Source of the DNA: Methylomicrobium agile
GTDB taxonomy: Bacteria; Pseudomonadota; Gammaproteobacteria; Methylococcales; Methylomonadaceae
Assembly: GCF_000733855.1 (NCBI RefSeq)
Contig: NZ_JPOJ01000001.1
Location: forward strand, 4,202,128-4,266,127
Length of the DNA: 64,000 nucleotides
Direction: 5' to 3'
Below, one piece after another: positions 1-8,574 of this stretch (positions within the stretch are counted from its first letter, which is position 1; each line of letters begins with the position of its first letter). A program made the position numbers and the translations under genes. The notes below the pieces were generated by a model. It saw only the letters and a list, made by a program, of their open reading frames with translations. It did not search any database and was not told the origin of the DNA.

Positions 1-483
1 TTCGGCCCAGGTCGGGGTCCGCTTGTCATTGACCGCAACGAATTCGTCACCTTCCAGCAAGCCGGCTTCGGCCGCGAGCGTACCTGCCTCGATCTTGCCG
101 AGAATTGGCCGCGTCCCTTCTTCGCCGACGACCAGCACGACCCAAAACAGGACAACGGCCAGGATCAGATTGAAAATCGGTCCAGCCGCCACGATCGCGG
201 AACGCGCGGAAAGCTTTTGCCGGTTGAAAGCATAAGGCAGATCTTCGCTTTTGACTTCACCTTCGCGCTCATCGACCATCTTCACATAGCCGCCCAGCGG
301 AATCGCCGAGATCACATATTCGGTCGTTTCCGGGGCTTTCCGGTAAGACCACAGGACCCTGCCGAACCCCACCGAAAAGCGCAGCACCTTCACGCCGACC
401 TTGCGGGCAACCCAAAAGTGTCCGAACTCATGGAACGAAACCAGGACGCCGATGGTGACGATGAAGTAAAAGAGAGTGCTCAT
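1..483 (-). CDS. rseP: RseP site-2 intramembrane metalloprotease, N-terminal part
   Basis: This gene starts at the ATG whose complement is at 481-483 and runs off the left edge, so only about 161 of roughly 450 residues are present. The zinc-binding HEFGH motif lies at residues 18-22 inside the first membrane segment. The loop after it reads GGYVKM, as in RseP, and the visible part ends at the beginning of the first PDZ domain. RseP cleaves the anti-sigma factor RseA in the inner membrane and releases sigma-E. It is the last visible gene of the rpsB-to-rseP cluster and begins 7 bases after dxr, which is its usual place in gammaproteobacteria. The identification is firm; the C-terminal half cannot be judged. 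Confidence 0.95.
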   Translation of the reverse strand, partial: MSTLFYFIVTIGVLVSFHEFGHFWVARKVGVKVLRFSVGFGRVLWSYRKAPETTEYVISAIPLGGYVKMVDEREGEVKSEDLPYAFNRQKLSARSAIVAAGPIFNLILAVVLFWVVLVVGEEGTRPILGKIEAGTLAAEAGLLEGDEFVAVNDKRTPTWAE

Positions 484-490
484 AATAAAT

Positions 491-1674
<1,184 letters not shown>

Positions 1675-1675
<1 letters not shown>

Positions 1676-2544
1676 CAGATCAGCCCGTAAATCAGGTAAA
1701 TGCCCGCATAGAACAGTGGGATCGCCGCAACGATGCTATCGACCCGATCCAGGATGCCGCCGTGCCCCGGCAGGATCGCACCGCTGTCCTTGACGCCGCG
1801 CTGGCGTTTGACCACGCTGAAGAACAGGTCGCCATAAACTGAAATTAGCACGGTCAGCATCGACAACAGCGCAAAGTCGGCCGCAAAGACGTAATTGAAG
1901 CCGTAGAACAGACTCAGAACGACTGCGCAGACCAGACCCGACACAATCGCCCCGTAAAAGCCGGCCACCGTCTTGCCGGGGCTGATGTCCGGCGCCAATT
2001 TGGTTTTACCGTATTTTTTGCCGACGAAATACGCGCTAATGTCGGCCACCCAGATCAACACCAGGAAATACATGGTCATCGGCGGCTCGTAGAACACCCG
2101 CAGCCGGGTCAGGAACAGCCAGCAGGTGAAGAGGATGAACCAGCCGATCAGCATCTTGTAGCGCAGCCTCGGATTCAGATTCAGCACCGTCTGCGGCAGA
2201 TTCCGGATCGAAAGCATCACGATAATCCAGAACAGAACCGCCGGCACTACCAGCCATTCGATCACCCCCGAGTAAAAACGGATCTCCGGCCATTTGGTCC
2301 ATTGCGCCAGCAGTTCCAGAAACTGGGTCCAGAGATGGGCCCCGATCATCGGCAGAATCAGCGCCAGCAGGAACAACAACCGCTTGGCGATCGATTGCAC
2401 ATCGATCAGATACAGCCATTCCCATGCCGCGACCAGCGTCAGGACGGCGAGCACCAGGGAGAAATATTCGGGAGGAAGCGTAAATACCGCCGTAGCGACG
2501 AGGGCGGCCAAAATCGATGCAGTGATAATTCGCTTGAGCAACAT
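1675..2544 (-). CDS. cdsA: Phosphatidate cytidylyltransferase (CDP-diglyceride synthase)
   Basis: CdsA makes CDP-diacylglycerol from phosphatidate and CTP, the branch point of phospholipid synthesis in the inner membrane. I place the start at 2544 ([16 protein letters not shown], 289 residues) rather than at the upstream in-frame start at 2721, because the extra 59 residues are low-complexity, lack family features and run into the uppS gene. About seven to eight hydrophobic segments are visible. The C-terminal run from [19 protein letters not shown] is the family signature of the metal-binding catalytic site. It sits between uppS and dxr and shares an ATGA overlap with dxr. Confidence 0.95.
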
Positions 2545-2564
2545 TGTTATAGTTATCGTTAAGG

Positions 2565-3350
2565 TTAGAGAGTGACCGCTTTGCCGAGTACCTGTTCGCC
2601 GGTATGCCCGAAGCGCCTTTGCCGGCCTTTGAAGCTCAGGATGGCCTGTTCGAGCGATTTTTGGTCGAAATCGGGCCATAGCGTGTCGGTAAAGTACAAT
2701 TCGGTGTAGGCCAACTGCCACAATAAAAAATTACTGACGCGCTGCTCGCCGCCGGTTCTGATGAACAGATCCGGTTCCGGCAAATCCGCGGTGGATAAAT
2801 GGCGACTGACCAGGCTTTCGTCGATATCCTGCGGATTCAGCTCGCCGGCCAGTACTTTCTGATTGACGGCGCGGAACGCCTGGCACAGATCCCAGCGTCC
2901 GCCGTAATTGACCGCAATTACCACGGTCAAGGCGGTGTTATTGCGGGTTTGCGTTTCCCCTTCGGACATTTTCTTCTGTAAAGCTTCGGAAAAACGGCTT
3001 CTGTCGCCGATAAAACGCAGGCGAATATTGTTCCGGTGCAGCTTGTCGATTTCGGCGTGTAAGGTCGCCATGAACAGCTCCATCAGTAAAGAGACTTCTT
3101 CCGGCGGCCGCCGCCAGTTCTCGCTGCTGAACGCGAACAGCGTCAACACCTCGACGCGCTCGCGGACACAGTGTTCGACGATTTTACGGACCGCCTTGAC
3201 GCCTGCTTGATGGCCCACGGCCCTCGGCATGAAGCGCTTCTGCGCCCAACGCCCGTTACCGTCCATAATGATCGCGATATGGCGAGGAATCCCGTTATCG
3301 GTTGGATTAATACAGGCGTTGTCTGACGGCATGAGAGGCTTCCGAATCAA
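2565..3350 (-). CDS. uppS: Undecaprenyl diphosphate synthase (cis-prenyltransferase)
   Basis: UppS condenses eight isopentenyl units onto farnesyl diphosphate to make the C55 lipid carrier for peptidoglycan and other surface glycans. The catalytic P-loop [10 protein letters not shown] begins near residue 27, and FAFSSENW and the late [15 protein letters not shown] are both family signatures. The listed start is a TTG that overlaps the frr stop (TTGA). An ATG six codons later at 3332 is equally possible because neither has a clear ribosome-binding site. The length, 261 residues, is normal for the family. Confidence 0.95.
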   Translation of the reverse strand: MIRKPLMPSDNACINPTDNGIPRHIAIIMDGNGRWAQKRFMPRAVGHQAGVKAVRKIVEHCVRERVEVLTLFAFSSENWRRPPEEVSLLMELFMATLHAEIDKLHRNNIRLRFIGDRSRFSEALQKKMSEGETQTRNNTALTVVIAVNYGGRWDLCQAFRAVNQKVLAGELNPQDIDESLVSRHLSTADLPEPDLFIRTGGEQRVSNFLLWQLAYTELYFTDTLWPDFDQKSLEQAILSFKGRQRRFGHTGEQVLGKAVTL

Positions 3351-3904
3351 AGCGACAGCAGATCGGCTTCTTTTGCCTCCAACAGCTTTTCGACTTCCTT
3401 GACATATTGGTCAGTGATTTTCTGGATCTTTTCTTCCGCGCCTCGCGCATCGTCTTCGGAAATCAGCTTTTCCTTCAGCGCTTCCTTGATCGCGTTGTTC
3501 GCATCGCGGCGGATATTGCGGATCGCTACGCGGCCGTTTTCGGCCTCCTGTTTGACGACCTTGACCAGTTCGCGGCGGCGCTGTTCGGTCAACGGCGGCA
3601 ACGGAATACGGATCGTCATGCCGTTGGTGGCGGGATTCAGGCCGAGATCCGATTTGAGGATCGCTTTCTCGATCACCGGCACCATGTTCTTTTCCCAGGG
3701 CGTGATCGTCAACGTCCGCGCATCCTCGACCGCGATGTTCGCGACCTGGGACAGCGAGGAATCGGTGCCGTAATAAGACACGCTGATCTGGTCGAGCAGG
3801 CTCGGATGTGCGCGGCCGGTCCGGATTTTCGAAAACTCGTGCTTTAAGGCTTCGATGCTTTTGCCCATGCGGGACGCGGCATCCTGTTGAATGTCACTTA
3901 TCAT
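3347..3904 (-). CDS. frr: Ribosome recycling factor
   Basis: Together with EF-G, RRF splits the post-termination ribosome. The protein has the standard 185 residues and begins [20 protein letters not shown]. The helical segment [15 protein letters not shown], which contacts the ribosome, and the central [13 protein letters not shown] are diagnostic. Its ATG overlaps the TGA of pyrH by ATGA, and its own stop overlaps the uppS start, so three genes in a row are tightly coupled. I see nothing unusual. Confidence 0.97.
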   Translation of the reverse strand: MISDIQQDAASRMGKSIEALKHEFSKIRTGRAHPSLLDQISVSYYGTDSSLSQVANIAVEDARTLTITPWEKNMVPVIEKAILKSDLGLNPATNGMTIRIPLPPLTEQRRRELVKVVKQEAENGRVAIRNIRRDANNAIKEALKEKLISEDDARGAEEKIQKITDQYVKEVEKLLEAKEADLLSL

Positions 3905-4629
3905 TTCTTGTTTCCTCGTTCAATCAGCGAACCGATTTCTTCGCCCTTCATCAACCGCATCACCGCGCCTTGTTCGAAGATGTTCATTATCCGCATCGGG
4001 ATATCATTGTCCCTGCACAGTACCAGCGCAGTGGTATCCATCACGTTCAGCCGCTGATCGAGTGCTTCGTCGTAAGTCAGATGCGGATAAAAAACCGCCT
4101 CCTTGTTTTTGGCCGGATCGTCCGAATAAACGCCCTTGACCTTGGTCGCCTTGATCATCAGCCCGGCGTTGATTTCGATCGCCCTGAGGCTGGCCGCCGA
4201 ATCGGTGGTGAAAAACGGATTGCCGGTGCCCGCCGCAAAAATCACGACCCGCCCTTTTTCCAGATGGCGAACCGCGCGGCGGCGAATGTAGTCCTCGCAG
4301 ACCTGATTGATTTTCAGCGCCGACATCACGCGTGCCTGCAAGCCCTGATGCTCGAGCGCATCCTGCATCGCCAGCGCATTGATCACGGTCGCCAGCATGC
4401 CCATCTGATCGCTGGTCACCCGGTCCAATCCCTGCGAAGCCTTATCGGCGCCGCGCAGGATATTGCCGCCGCCGATCACCAGGCCGACCTGGACGCCGAA
4501 ATCGGACAATTCCCTGATTTCGGCAGCCAGACGGTTCAGGATGTCGGAGTCGATGCTACCGCCCGCTTCGCTCATCAGCGCCTCGCCGCTCAGCTTTAAT
4601 AAAATTCTCTGGCAAATCGGTTTTGTCAT
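3901..4629 (-). CDS. pyrH: UMP kinase
   Basis: PyrH phosphorylates UMP to UDP and is the bacterial amino-acid-kinase-fold type, not related to eukaryotic UMP/CMP kinases. At 242 residues it has the family's length. Near the N terminus [10 protein letters not shown] carries the phosphate-binding lysine, followed by [12 protein letters not shown]. The later [15 protein letters not shown] segment belongs to the nucleotide site. It follows tsf at 57 bases and overlaps frr, the standard order in proteobacteria. Confidence 0.97.
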   Translation of the reverse strand: MTKPICQRILLKLSGEALMSEAGGSIDSDILNRLAAEIRELSDFGVQVGLVIGGGNILRGADKASQGLDRVTSDQMGMLATVINALAMQDALEHQGLQARVMSALKINQVCEDYIRRRAVRHLEKGRVVIFAAGTGNPFFTTDSAASLRAIEINAGLMIKATKVKGVYSDDPAKNKEAVFYPHLTYDEALDQRLNVMDTTALVLCRDNDIPMRIMNIFEQGAVMRLMKGEEIGSLIERGNKK

Positions 4630-4686
4630 AAATGTTTGTCGGATGGTTTATTAAAAGCTTGTGTACAAGGTCTGACACCAGCCGGT

Positions 4687-5568
4687 TTAGCTGCCCCGTA
4701 CCTGCGCCATGACTTCCTCGGCGAAGTTTTCTTCCTTCTTTTCGATCCCTTCGCCGACTTCGAGACGGGCGAAACGCACGACATTATTGCCCTTCGACGC
4801 AACCAGTTTGCCCACCGACAGCTTGTCGTCCTTGATGAACGGCTGGCCCAGCAGGGTTACTTCGGCGAAGAATTTGCTGATCCGTCCGGCGACCATCTTT
4901 TCGATAATGTCGGCCGGCTTGCCGCTTTCTGCAGCTTGCGCCTTGAAGATTTCCTTTTCCTTTTCGATCGTTTCCTGGGAAACCTGGTCTTCGGACACAC
5001 AAATCGGCTTGCTGGCGGCGATGTGCATCGCGATGTCCTTACCCAGTTCCTTGTCGGCCTTGGCCAGTTCGACGATCACGCCGATCTTGCTGCCGTGCAG
5101 ATAGCAGGCGGTGCCGCCTTCCGCAGTGTGAAGTTTTTCGAAGCGTCTGACGGTGATGTTCTCGCCCAGCTTTGCAATCAGCGCACGGCGGGTTTCATCG
5201 ACCGTTTCGCCGCCGGCCAGCTTCATTTCGAGCAATTGCTCGTTGGTCGCGACATCGGCGCTCAACAGTGCGGTCGTCACGTCGTTCACGAACGCGACGA
5301 AATCCGGCGATTTGGCGACGAAATCGGTTTCGCAGTTGATTTCGACGATTGCCGCCGTTTTCTCGTCGCCACTGATCCTGACGCCGATGCTGCCTTCGGC
5401 CGCGATCCGGCCGGATTTTTTGTCGGCTTTCGCCAGACCGGCCTTGCGCATGTTTTCGATCGCCAACTCCATGTCGCCGTTGGCTTCTTGCAGGGCCTTT
5501 TTACATTCCATCATGCCGGAACCGGTTCTTTCACGCAGTTCCTTAACCATACCCGCGGTAATACTCAT
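4687..5568 (-). CDS. tsf: Translation elongation factor Ts
   Basis: EF-Ts is the guanine-nucleotide exchange factor for EF-Tu. The N-terminal UBA-like domain contains the signature ELRERTGSGMMECKKALQEA (residues 10-29). The core repeats the TDFVAK motif and ends with LLGQPFIKDDKLSVGKL, all typical. Length 293 residues. It is the second gene after rpsB; the 87-base gap between them contains a strong hairpin (5601-5628) that may reduce read-through from rpsB. A coding run in the other frame over this gene is a shadow. Confidence 0.97.
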   Translation of the reverse strand: MSITAGMVKELRERTGSGMMECKKALQEANGDMELAIENMRKAGLAKADKKSGRIAAEGSIGVRISGDEKTAAIVEINCETDFVAKSPDFVAFVNDVTTALLSADVATNEQLLEMKLAGGETVDETRRALIAKLGENITVRRFEKLHTAEGGTACYLHGSKIGVIVELAKADKELGKDIAMHIAASKPICVSEDQVSQETIEKEKEIFKAQAAESGKPADIIEKMVAGRISKFFAEVTLLGQPFIKDDKLSVGKLVASKGNNVVRFARLEVGEGIEKKEENFAEEVMAQVRGS

Positions 5569-5600
5569 TCTTTAATTTTCCTCAACTTGTCATTCACTAT

Positions 5601-5628
5601 GAAAACGCCCCCAAAAGGAGGCGTTTTC
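5601..5628 (-). terminator. Hairpin between rpsB and tsf
   Basis: A 9-bp stem (GAAAACGCC paired with GGCGTTTTC) encloses a short loop of C and A residues. There is no run of T after it on the minus strand beyond the four in the stem, so it may be an attenuator rather than a full terminator. That fits a gene pair where the first product is needed in larger amounts. Confidence 0.6.
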
Positions 5629-5655
5629 CGGTCTCATCGAATAGCCCGTTTCGGC

Positions 5656-6399
5656 TTATTCGGCTACGGGAGTCTCTTCGACGAAGTCGTCCGCTTTGGC
5701 CGACAACCCTTGCGCGGCGGCCTTCGCTTCCAGAATCGCCACGGAAGCGCATTCGCAGTACAGTTTGACTGCGCGGATCGAATCGTCGTTGCCGGGAATC
5801 ACGTAATCGATGCCTTCCGGCGAGTTGTTCGAATCGACAACGCCGACCACCGGAATGCCGAGTTTCTTGGCTTCCATGATCGCATTTTTTTCGTAACCGA
5901 CATCCAGCACAAAAATCACGTCCGGAATGCCTCTCATGTCTTTGATGCCGCCCAGGCTGCGCTCGAGCTTTTCGAGCTCGCGTTCCATCATCAGCGCTTC
6001 TTTCTTGCCGAAGCGTTGATACAAAGTCCCGTCGGTCTTCATCGCTTCCAGTTCCTTTAAGCGATTGATCGATTTCTTGATGGTCTTGAAATTGGTCAGC
6101 ATGCCGCCCAGCCAACGATGGTTGACATAAGGCATGCCGCAGCGGATCGCTTCTTCCGCAATCACTTTGCGCGCCGCTTTCTTGGTGCCGACAAACAGAA
6201 TATTGCCTTTGTTTGCGGACATTTGACCCAGGTAATTCATCGCGTCGTTGAACAACGGAAGCGTTTTTTCCAGATTGATGATATGGATCTTGTTACGGGC
6301 ACCGAACAGGTATGAAGACATTTTCGGATTCCAGTAACGGGTTTGGTGTCCGAAATGAACACCCGCTTCCAACATTTGACGCATTGAAACTGCCGCCAT
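5656..6399 (-). CDS. rpsB: Small ribosomal subunit protein S2
   Basis: S2 binds 16S rRNA on the 30S subunit and is needed for assembly and for S1 binding. The N terminus [20 protein letters not shown] and the WNPKM segment are the first S2 signature. [16 protein letters not shown] and the later [23 protein letters not shown] region are the second. Length 247 residues. The start is supported by a TTAGGAGAGAA ribosome-binding site immediately upstream. It heads the cluster running to rseP and has its own promoter at 6556-6584. Confidence 0.97.
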   Translation of the reverse strand: MAAVSMRQMLEAGVHFGHQTRYWNPKMSSYLFGARNKIHIINLEKTLPLFNDAMNYLGQMSANKGNILFVGTKKAARKVIAEEAIRCGMPYVNHRWLGGMLTNFKTIKKSINRLKELEAMKTDGTLYQRFGKKEALMMERELEKLERSLGGIKDMRGIPDVIFVLDVGYEKNAIMEAKKLGIPVVGVVDSNNSPEGIDYVIPGNDDSIRAVKLYCECASVAILEAKAAAQGLSAKADDFVEETPVAE

Positions 6400-6555
6400 T
6401 AAATTCTCTCCTAAGTATAAAGTTCGGAACGAAGTTCCGGTGGGTTACGCCTCCCTTTACCCCGCCTGCCAACCCGCCGCAATACGTACGGCACAGTCAC
6501 CCTGGCAAGCGTGACGGTAAAAGTGAGTATTTATTTCAGAAAAACTGAACCTAAC

Positions 6556-6584
6556 TTTATACCATATTTCGCTTCTCAGAACAA
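6556..6584 (-). promoter_or_regulatory. Sigma-70-type promoter of rpsB
   Basis: On the minus strand TTGTTC is followed after exactly 17 bases by TATAAA, a good match to a housekeeping promoter. It lies about 160 bases before the rpsB ATG. The transcript would carry a long leader that includes the hairpin GGAACTTCGTTCC (around 6426-6438) just before the ribosome-binding site. In gammaproteobacteria the rpsB leader is a known site of feedback by S2; I infer but cannot show that here. Confidence 0.6.
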
Positions 6585-6599
6585 ATTGCGATGTCGGTC

Positions 6600-7241
6600 T
6601 ATCGCCGAGACCGGTCCGACCTGAAATCAGGCGGCATCCGCGACCGCGAAGACCCCCTACGATTTACCTCGTCGCTGCCACCGCCGTACTTGTGGCGGGC
6701 TAAGACCGTTGAGCGATGTTGCCCTGGCTGTATATCTGAAAGGACTGTCGACCGACTACTAGAGCATTTTCATATCGCGTGTAGGGAAGCCCTCGCCTTC
6801 TGAAGGGCGCGCCATGCCGTTAAGTCCAGCCAGCCCCGTAGGGTACGCTGTGCGTACCCTACGGGGCTGCATGCCGGACGGGATATTTATCCCGCCCGTA
6901 ACGTTTAGCATCGCGCGAACACAGACGAGGATTTTATGCTGACGGTAGGCCTTCAAACGTGGGGAACGAGGTTGCCAACCTCGTCTCACTCAGGGGGATT
7001 GCCGAGGTCCAGAGACAGAGCCCACCCTTCTGGGTTTCCGGATGCCGACAATCCCTGCCGGAATTCGGTTTGAACTGTTCGAAATCACTTGCAAGCCGAC
7101 CTTTGGGGACATCTCCGAACGGTACGGACGGGATAAATTCCCGTGCGGCGTTTGGACCGCTGCCTCGCAACGCGGATCTTCGGAAAACCAGACATAGCGC
7201 GTAGATACTCTCTTAAATACACAAGTCCTTTTGCAAAAAAT
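6600..7241. other. Gene-poor stretch with several palindromes
   Basis: I find no convincing coding sequence between the rpsB promoter and the Fic remnant. The short open frames here have no family features. The stretch contains dispersed inverted repeats: a long perfect one at 6831-6869, a small one at 6879-6894 (CGGGAT-ATTT-ATCCCG), and ACGAGGTT-GCCA-ACCTCGT-type symmetry around 6967-6986. It looks like a landing zone for intergenic repeat elements. Confidence 0.6.
6831..6869. repeat. Perfect 18-bp inverted repeat with 3-base loop
   Basis: The arm CAGCCCCGTAGGGTACGC is followed by TGT and then its exact reverse complement. There is no T run on either side, so it is not a classical terminator. 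It resembles the repetitive extragenic palindromes spread by REP-associated transposases, but I see no second copy in the window. Confidence 0.85.
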
Positions 7242-7337
7242 TTAATCCTTTAGCTGGATGCTTCGACAGGCATCGAATAAAAACGGGAGCCGTCGAATTC
7301 CTGATTCGTTATCAACATGCCATGGATGGCATGCAAC
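7242..7337 (-). repeat. Dispersed intergenic repeat joined to the Fic remnant
   Basis: This segment holds the inner palindrome ATGCCATCCATGGCAT and GC-rich flanks, and interrupts the frame of the adjacent Fic fragment. It continues the open frame by chance and gives a hybrid 73-residue reading frame that I do not consider a gene. Confidence 0.5.
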
Positions 7338-7463
7338 ACCAAGATGTTTAAAAGCACCGAACCTTAGGCCTGCGCCCAGCAGCAAACGCTTTTCGCTTTC
7401 CTCAATCCGGGATGGGTCGTAGCTGAAATCAGGCCAGTCAGGTTGTTGCCAGTTCCAGATCAT
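7338..7463 (-). pseudogene. N-terminal remnant of a Fic-family protein
   Basis: The first 42 codons read MIWNWQQPDWPDFSYD and then LLLGAGLRFGAFKHLG. That matches the N-terminal DUF4172-type region of Fic AMP-transferases, where a W-QxPDWPxFxYD stretch is followed by a (F/L)LLxAG helix. After KHLG the sequence switches to a dispersed repeat, and no Fic core motif (HxFxxGNGR) occurs nearby. The gene has been cut after about one tenth of its length. The family assignment is from memory of the motif and is moderately sure; that it is dead is clear. Confidence 0.7.
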
Positions 7464-7804
7464 GAGTGATACTCCCTCTTCTTATACCTCATCACAAGAA
7501 AAATTATGAGTTATAGAAAGTATTTTTTTAACTCACTCGTCTCGTTGAAGAAAGTTTTGATGAAACTCAAGATTTCCGGATGTATTAAGAGCATGGCTTT
7601 GACGGCTTTGAGTTTGCTTATTTCGATCGTTTTTGTGGCTTTTCCAGAGCGAAATACGCTGGCGTTTTATGCCGGCCGGCGTATCCGACCGGGATATATG
7701 ATATATTGTAAGAATTTTACGGCGAATCTCGGCATTTTCGTTGCTCCGTAAATCAATTTATATCCTGCGAATTCTTTCAATTGTTCCGAGGCCTTGCCTG
7801 ATCA
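7464..7804. other. Intergenic stretch before map
   Basis: An 81-codon open frame (7506-7751) lacks a ribosome-binding site and family features, and I do not call it. The AT-rich segment with ATATATGATATATTG near 7697-7711 may hold the map promoter, but I could not fix a -35/-10 pair with good spacing. Confidence 0.4.
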
Positions 7805-8569
7805 ATGAGCATTACCATCAAAACCGAAACCGAAATCGAAAAAATGCGCATCGCCGGCCGTCTGGCCGCCGAAGTCCTGGAAATGATCGAACCCCATGTC
7901 GTACCGGGCATTACGACCAATGAGCTGAATAACATCTGCCACGATTACATCGTGAACGTGCAAAAGGCCATTCCGGCGCCGCTGAATTATCGAGGCTTTC
8001 CAAAATCGATCTGTACTTCGGTGAATCAGCAGGTCTGCCATGGCATTCCCGGCGAAAAAAAGCTGAAATCCGGAGACATCGTCAATATCGATATTACCGT
8101 GATCAAGGATGACTATCACGGCGACACCAGCAAGATGTTCTGCGTCGGCGAAGTCAGCCCGCACGCGAAACGACTGGTCAAGATCACCCAGGAATCGATG
8201 TATCTGGGCATTCAACAGGTCAAACCCGGCGCGACGCTGGGGGATATCGGCCAGGCGATCCAGAAGCATGCGGAGAGCAACCGTTATTCGATCGTCCGGG
8301 AGTTTTGCGGGCACGGCATCGGCAAAGTCTTCCACGAGGAACCGCAGGTCCTGCATTACGGCAAGGCCGGCACCGGCGAAGTACTGCAGCCGGGCATGAT
8401 TTTCACGATCGAACCGATGGTCAACCTCGGCAAACGCCATGTCAAAATATTGTCGGACGGCTGGACCGTGGTGACCAAAGACCGCAGCCTTTCCGCGCAG
8501 TGGGAACATACCTTGCTGGTCACTGCCGACGGGTACGAGATTCTGACATTACGGCAAGAAGAAAGGTAA
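7805..8569 (+). CDS. map: Type I methionine aminopeptidase
   Basis: MAP removes the N-terminal methionine from nascent proteins. The 254 residues contain the pita-bread fold signatures: the metal ligands in VNIDITVIKDDYHGDTS (two aspartates), GHGIGKVFHEEP (histidine), FTIEPM (glutamate) and the final QWEHTLLVT (glutamate). No N-terminal zinc finger is present, so it is the short class Ia form. It lies five bases before glnD. In many gammaproteobacteria map and glnD are neighbours beside rpsB-tsf, as here, with rpsB transcribed in the opposite direction. Confidence 0.96.
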   Translation: MSITIKTETEIEKMRIAGRLAAEVLEMIEPHVVPGITTNELNNICHDYIVNVQKAIPAPLNYRGFPKSICTSVNQQVCHGIPGEKKLKSGDIVNIDITVIKDDYHGDTSKMFCVGEVSPHAKRLVKITQESMYLGIQQVKPGATLGDIGQAIQKHAESNRYSIVREFCGHGIGKVFHEEPQVLHYGKAGTGEVLQPGMIFTIEPMVNLGKRHVKILSDGWTVVTKDRSLSAQWEHTLLVTADGYEILTLRQEER

Positions 8570-8574
8570 TCCCG

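Noticed and set aside
2544-2721. N-terminal 59-residue extension of cdsA
   Set aside because: It runs into the uppS gene in another frame, is basic and low in structure, and the family start MLLKR fits at 2544.
7506-7751. 81-codon open frame before map
   Set aside because: No ribosome-binding site, no family features, and AT-rich sequence that fits a promoter region.
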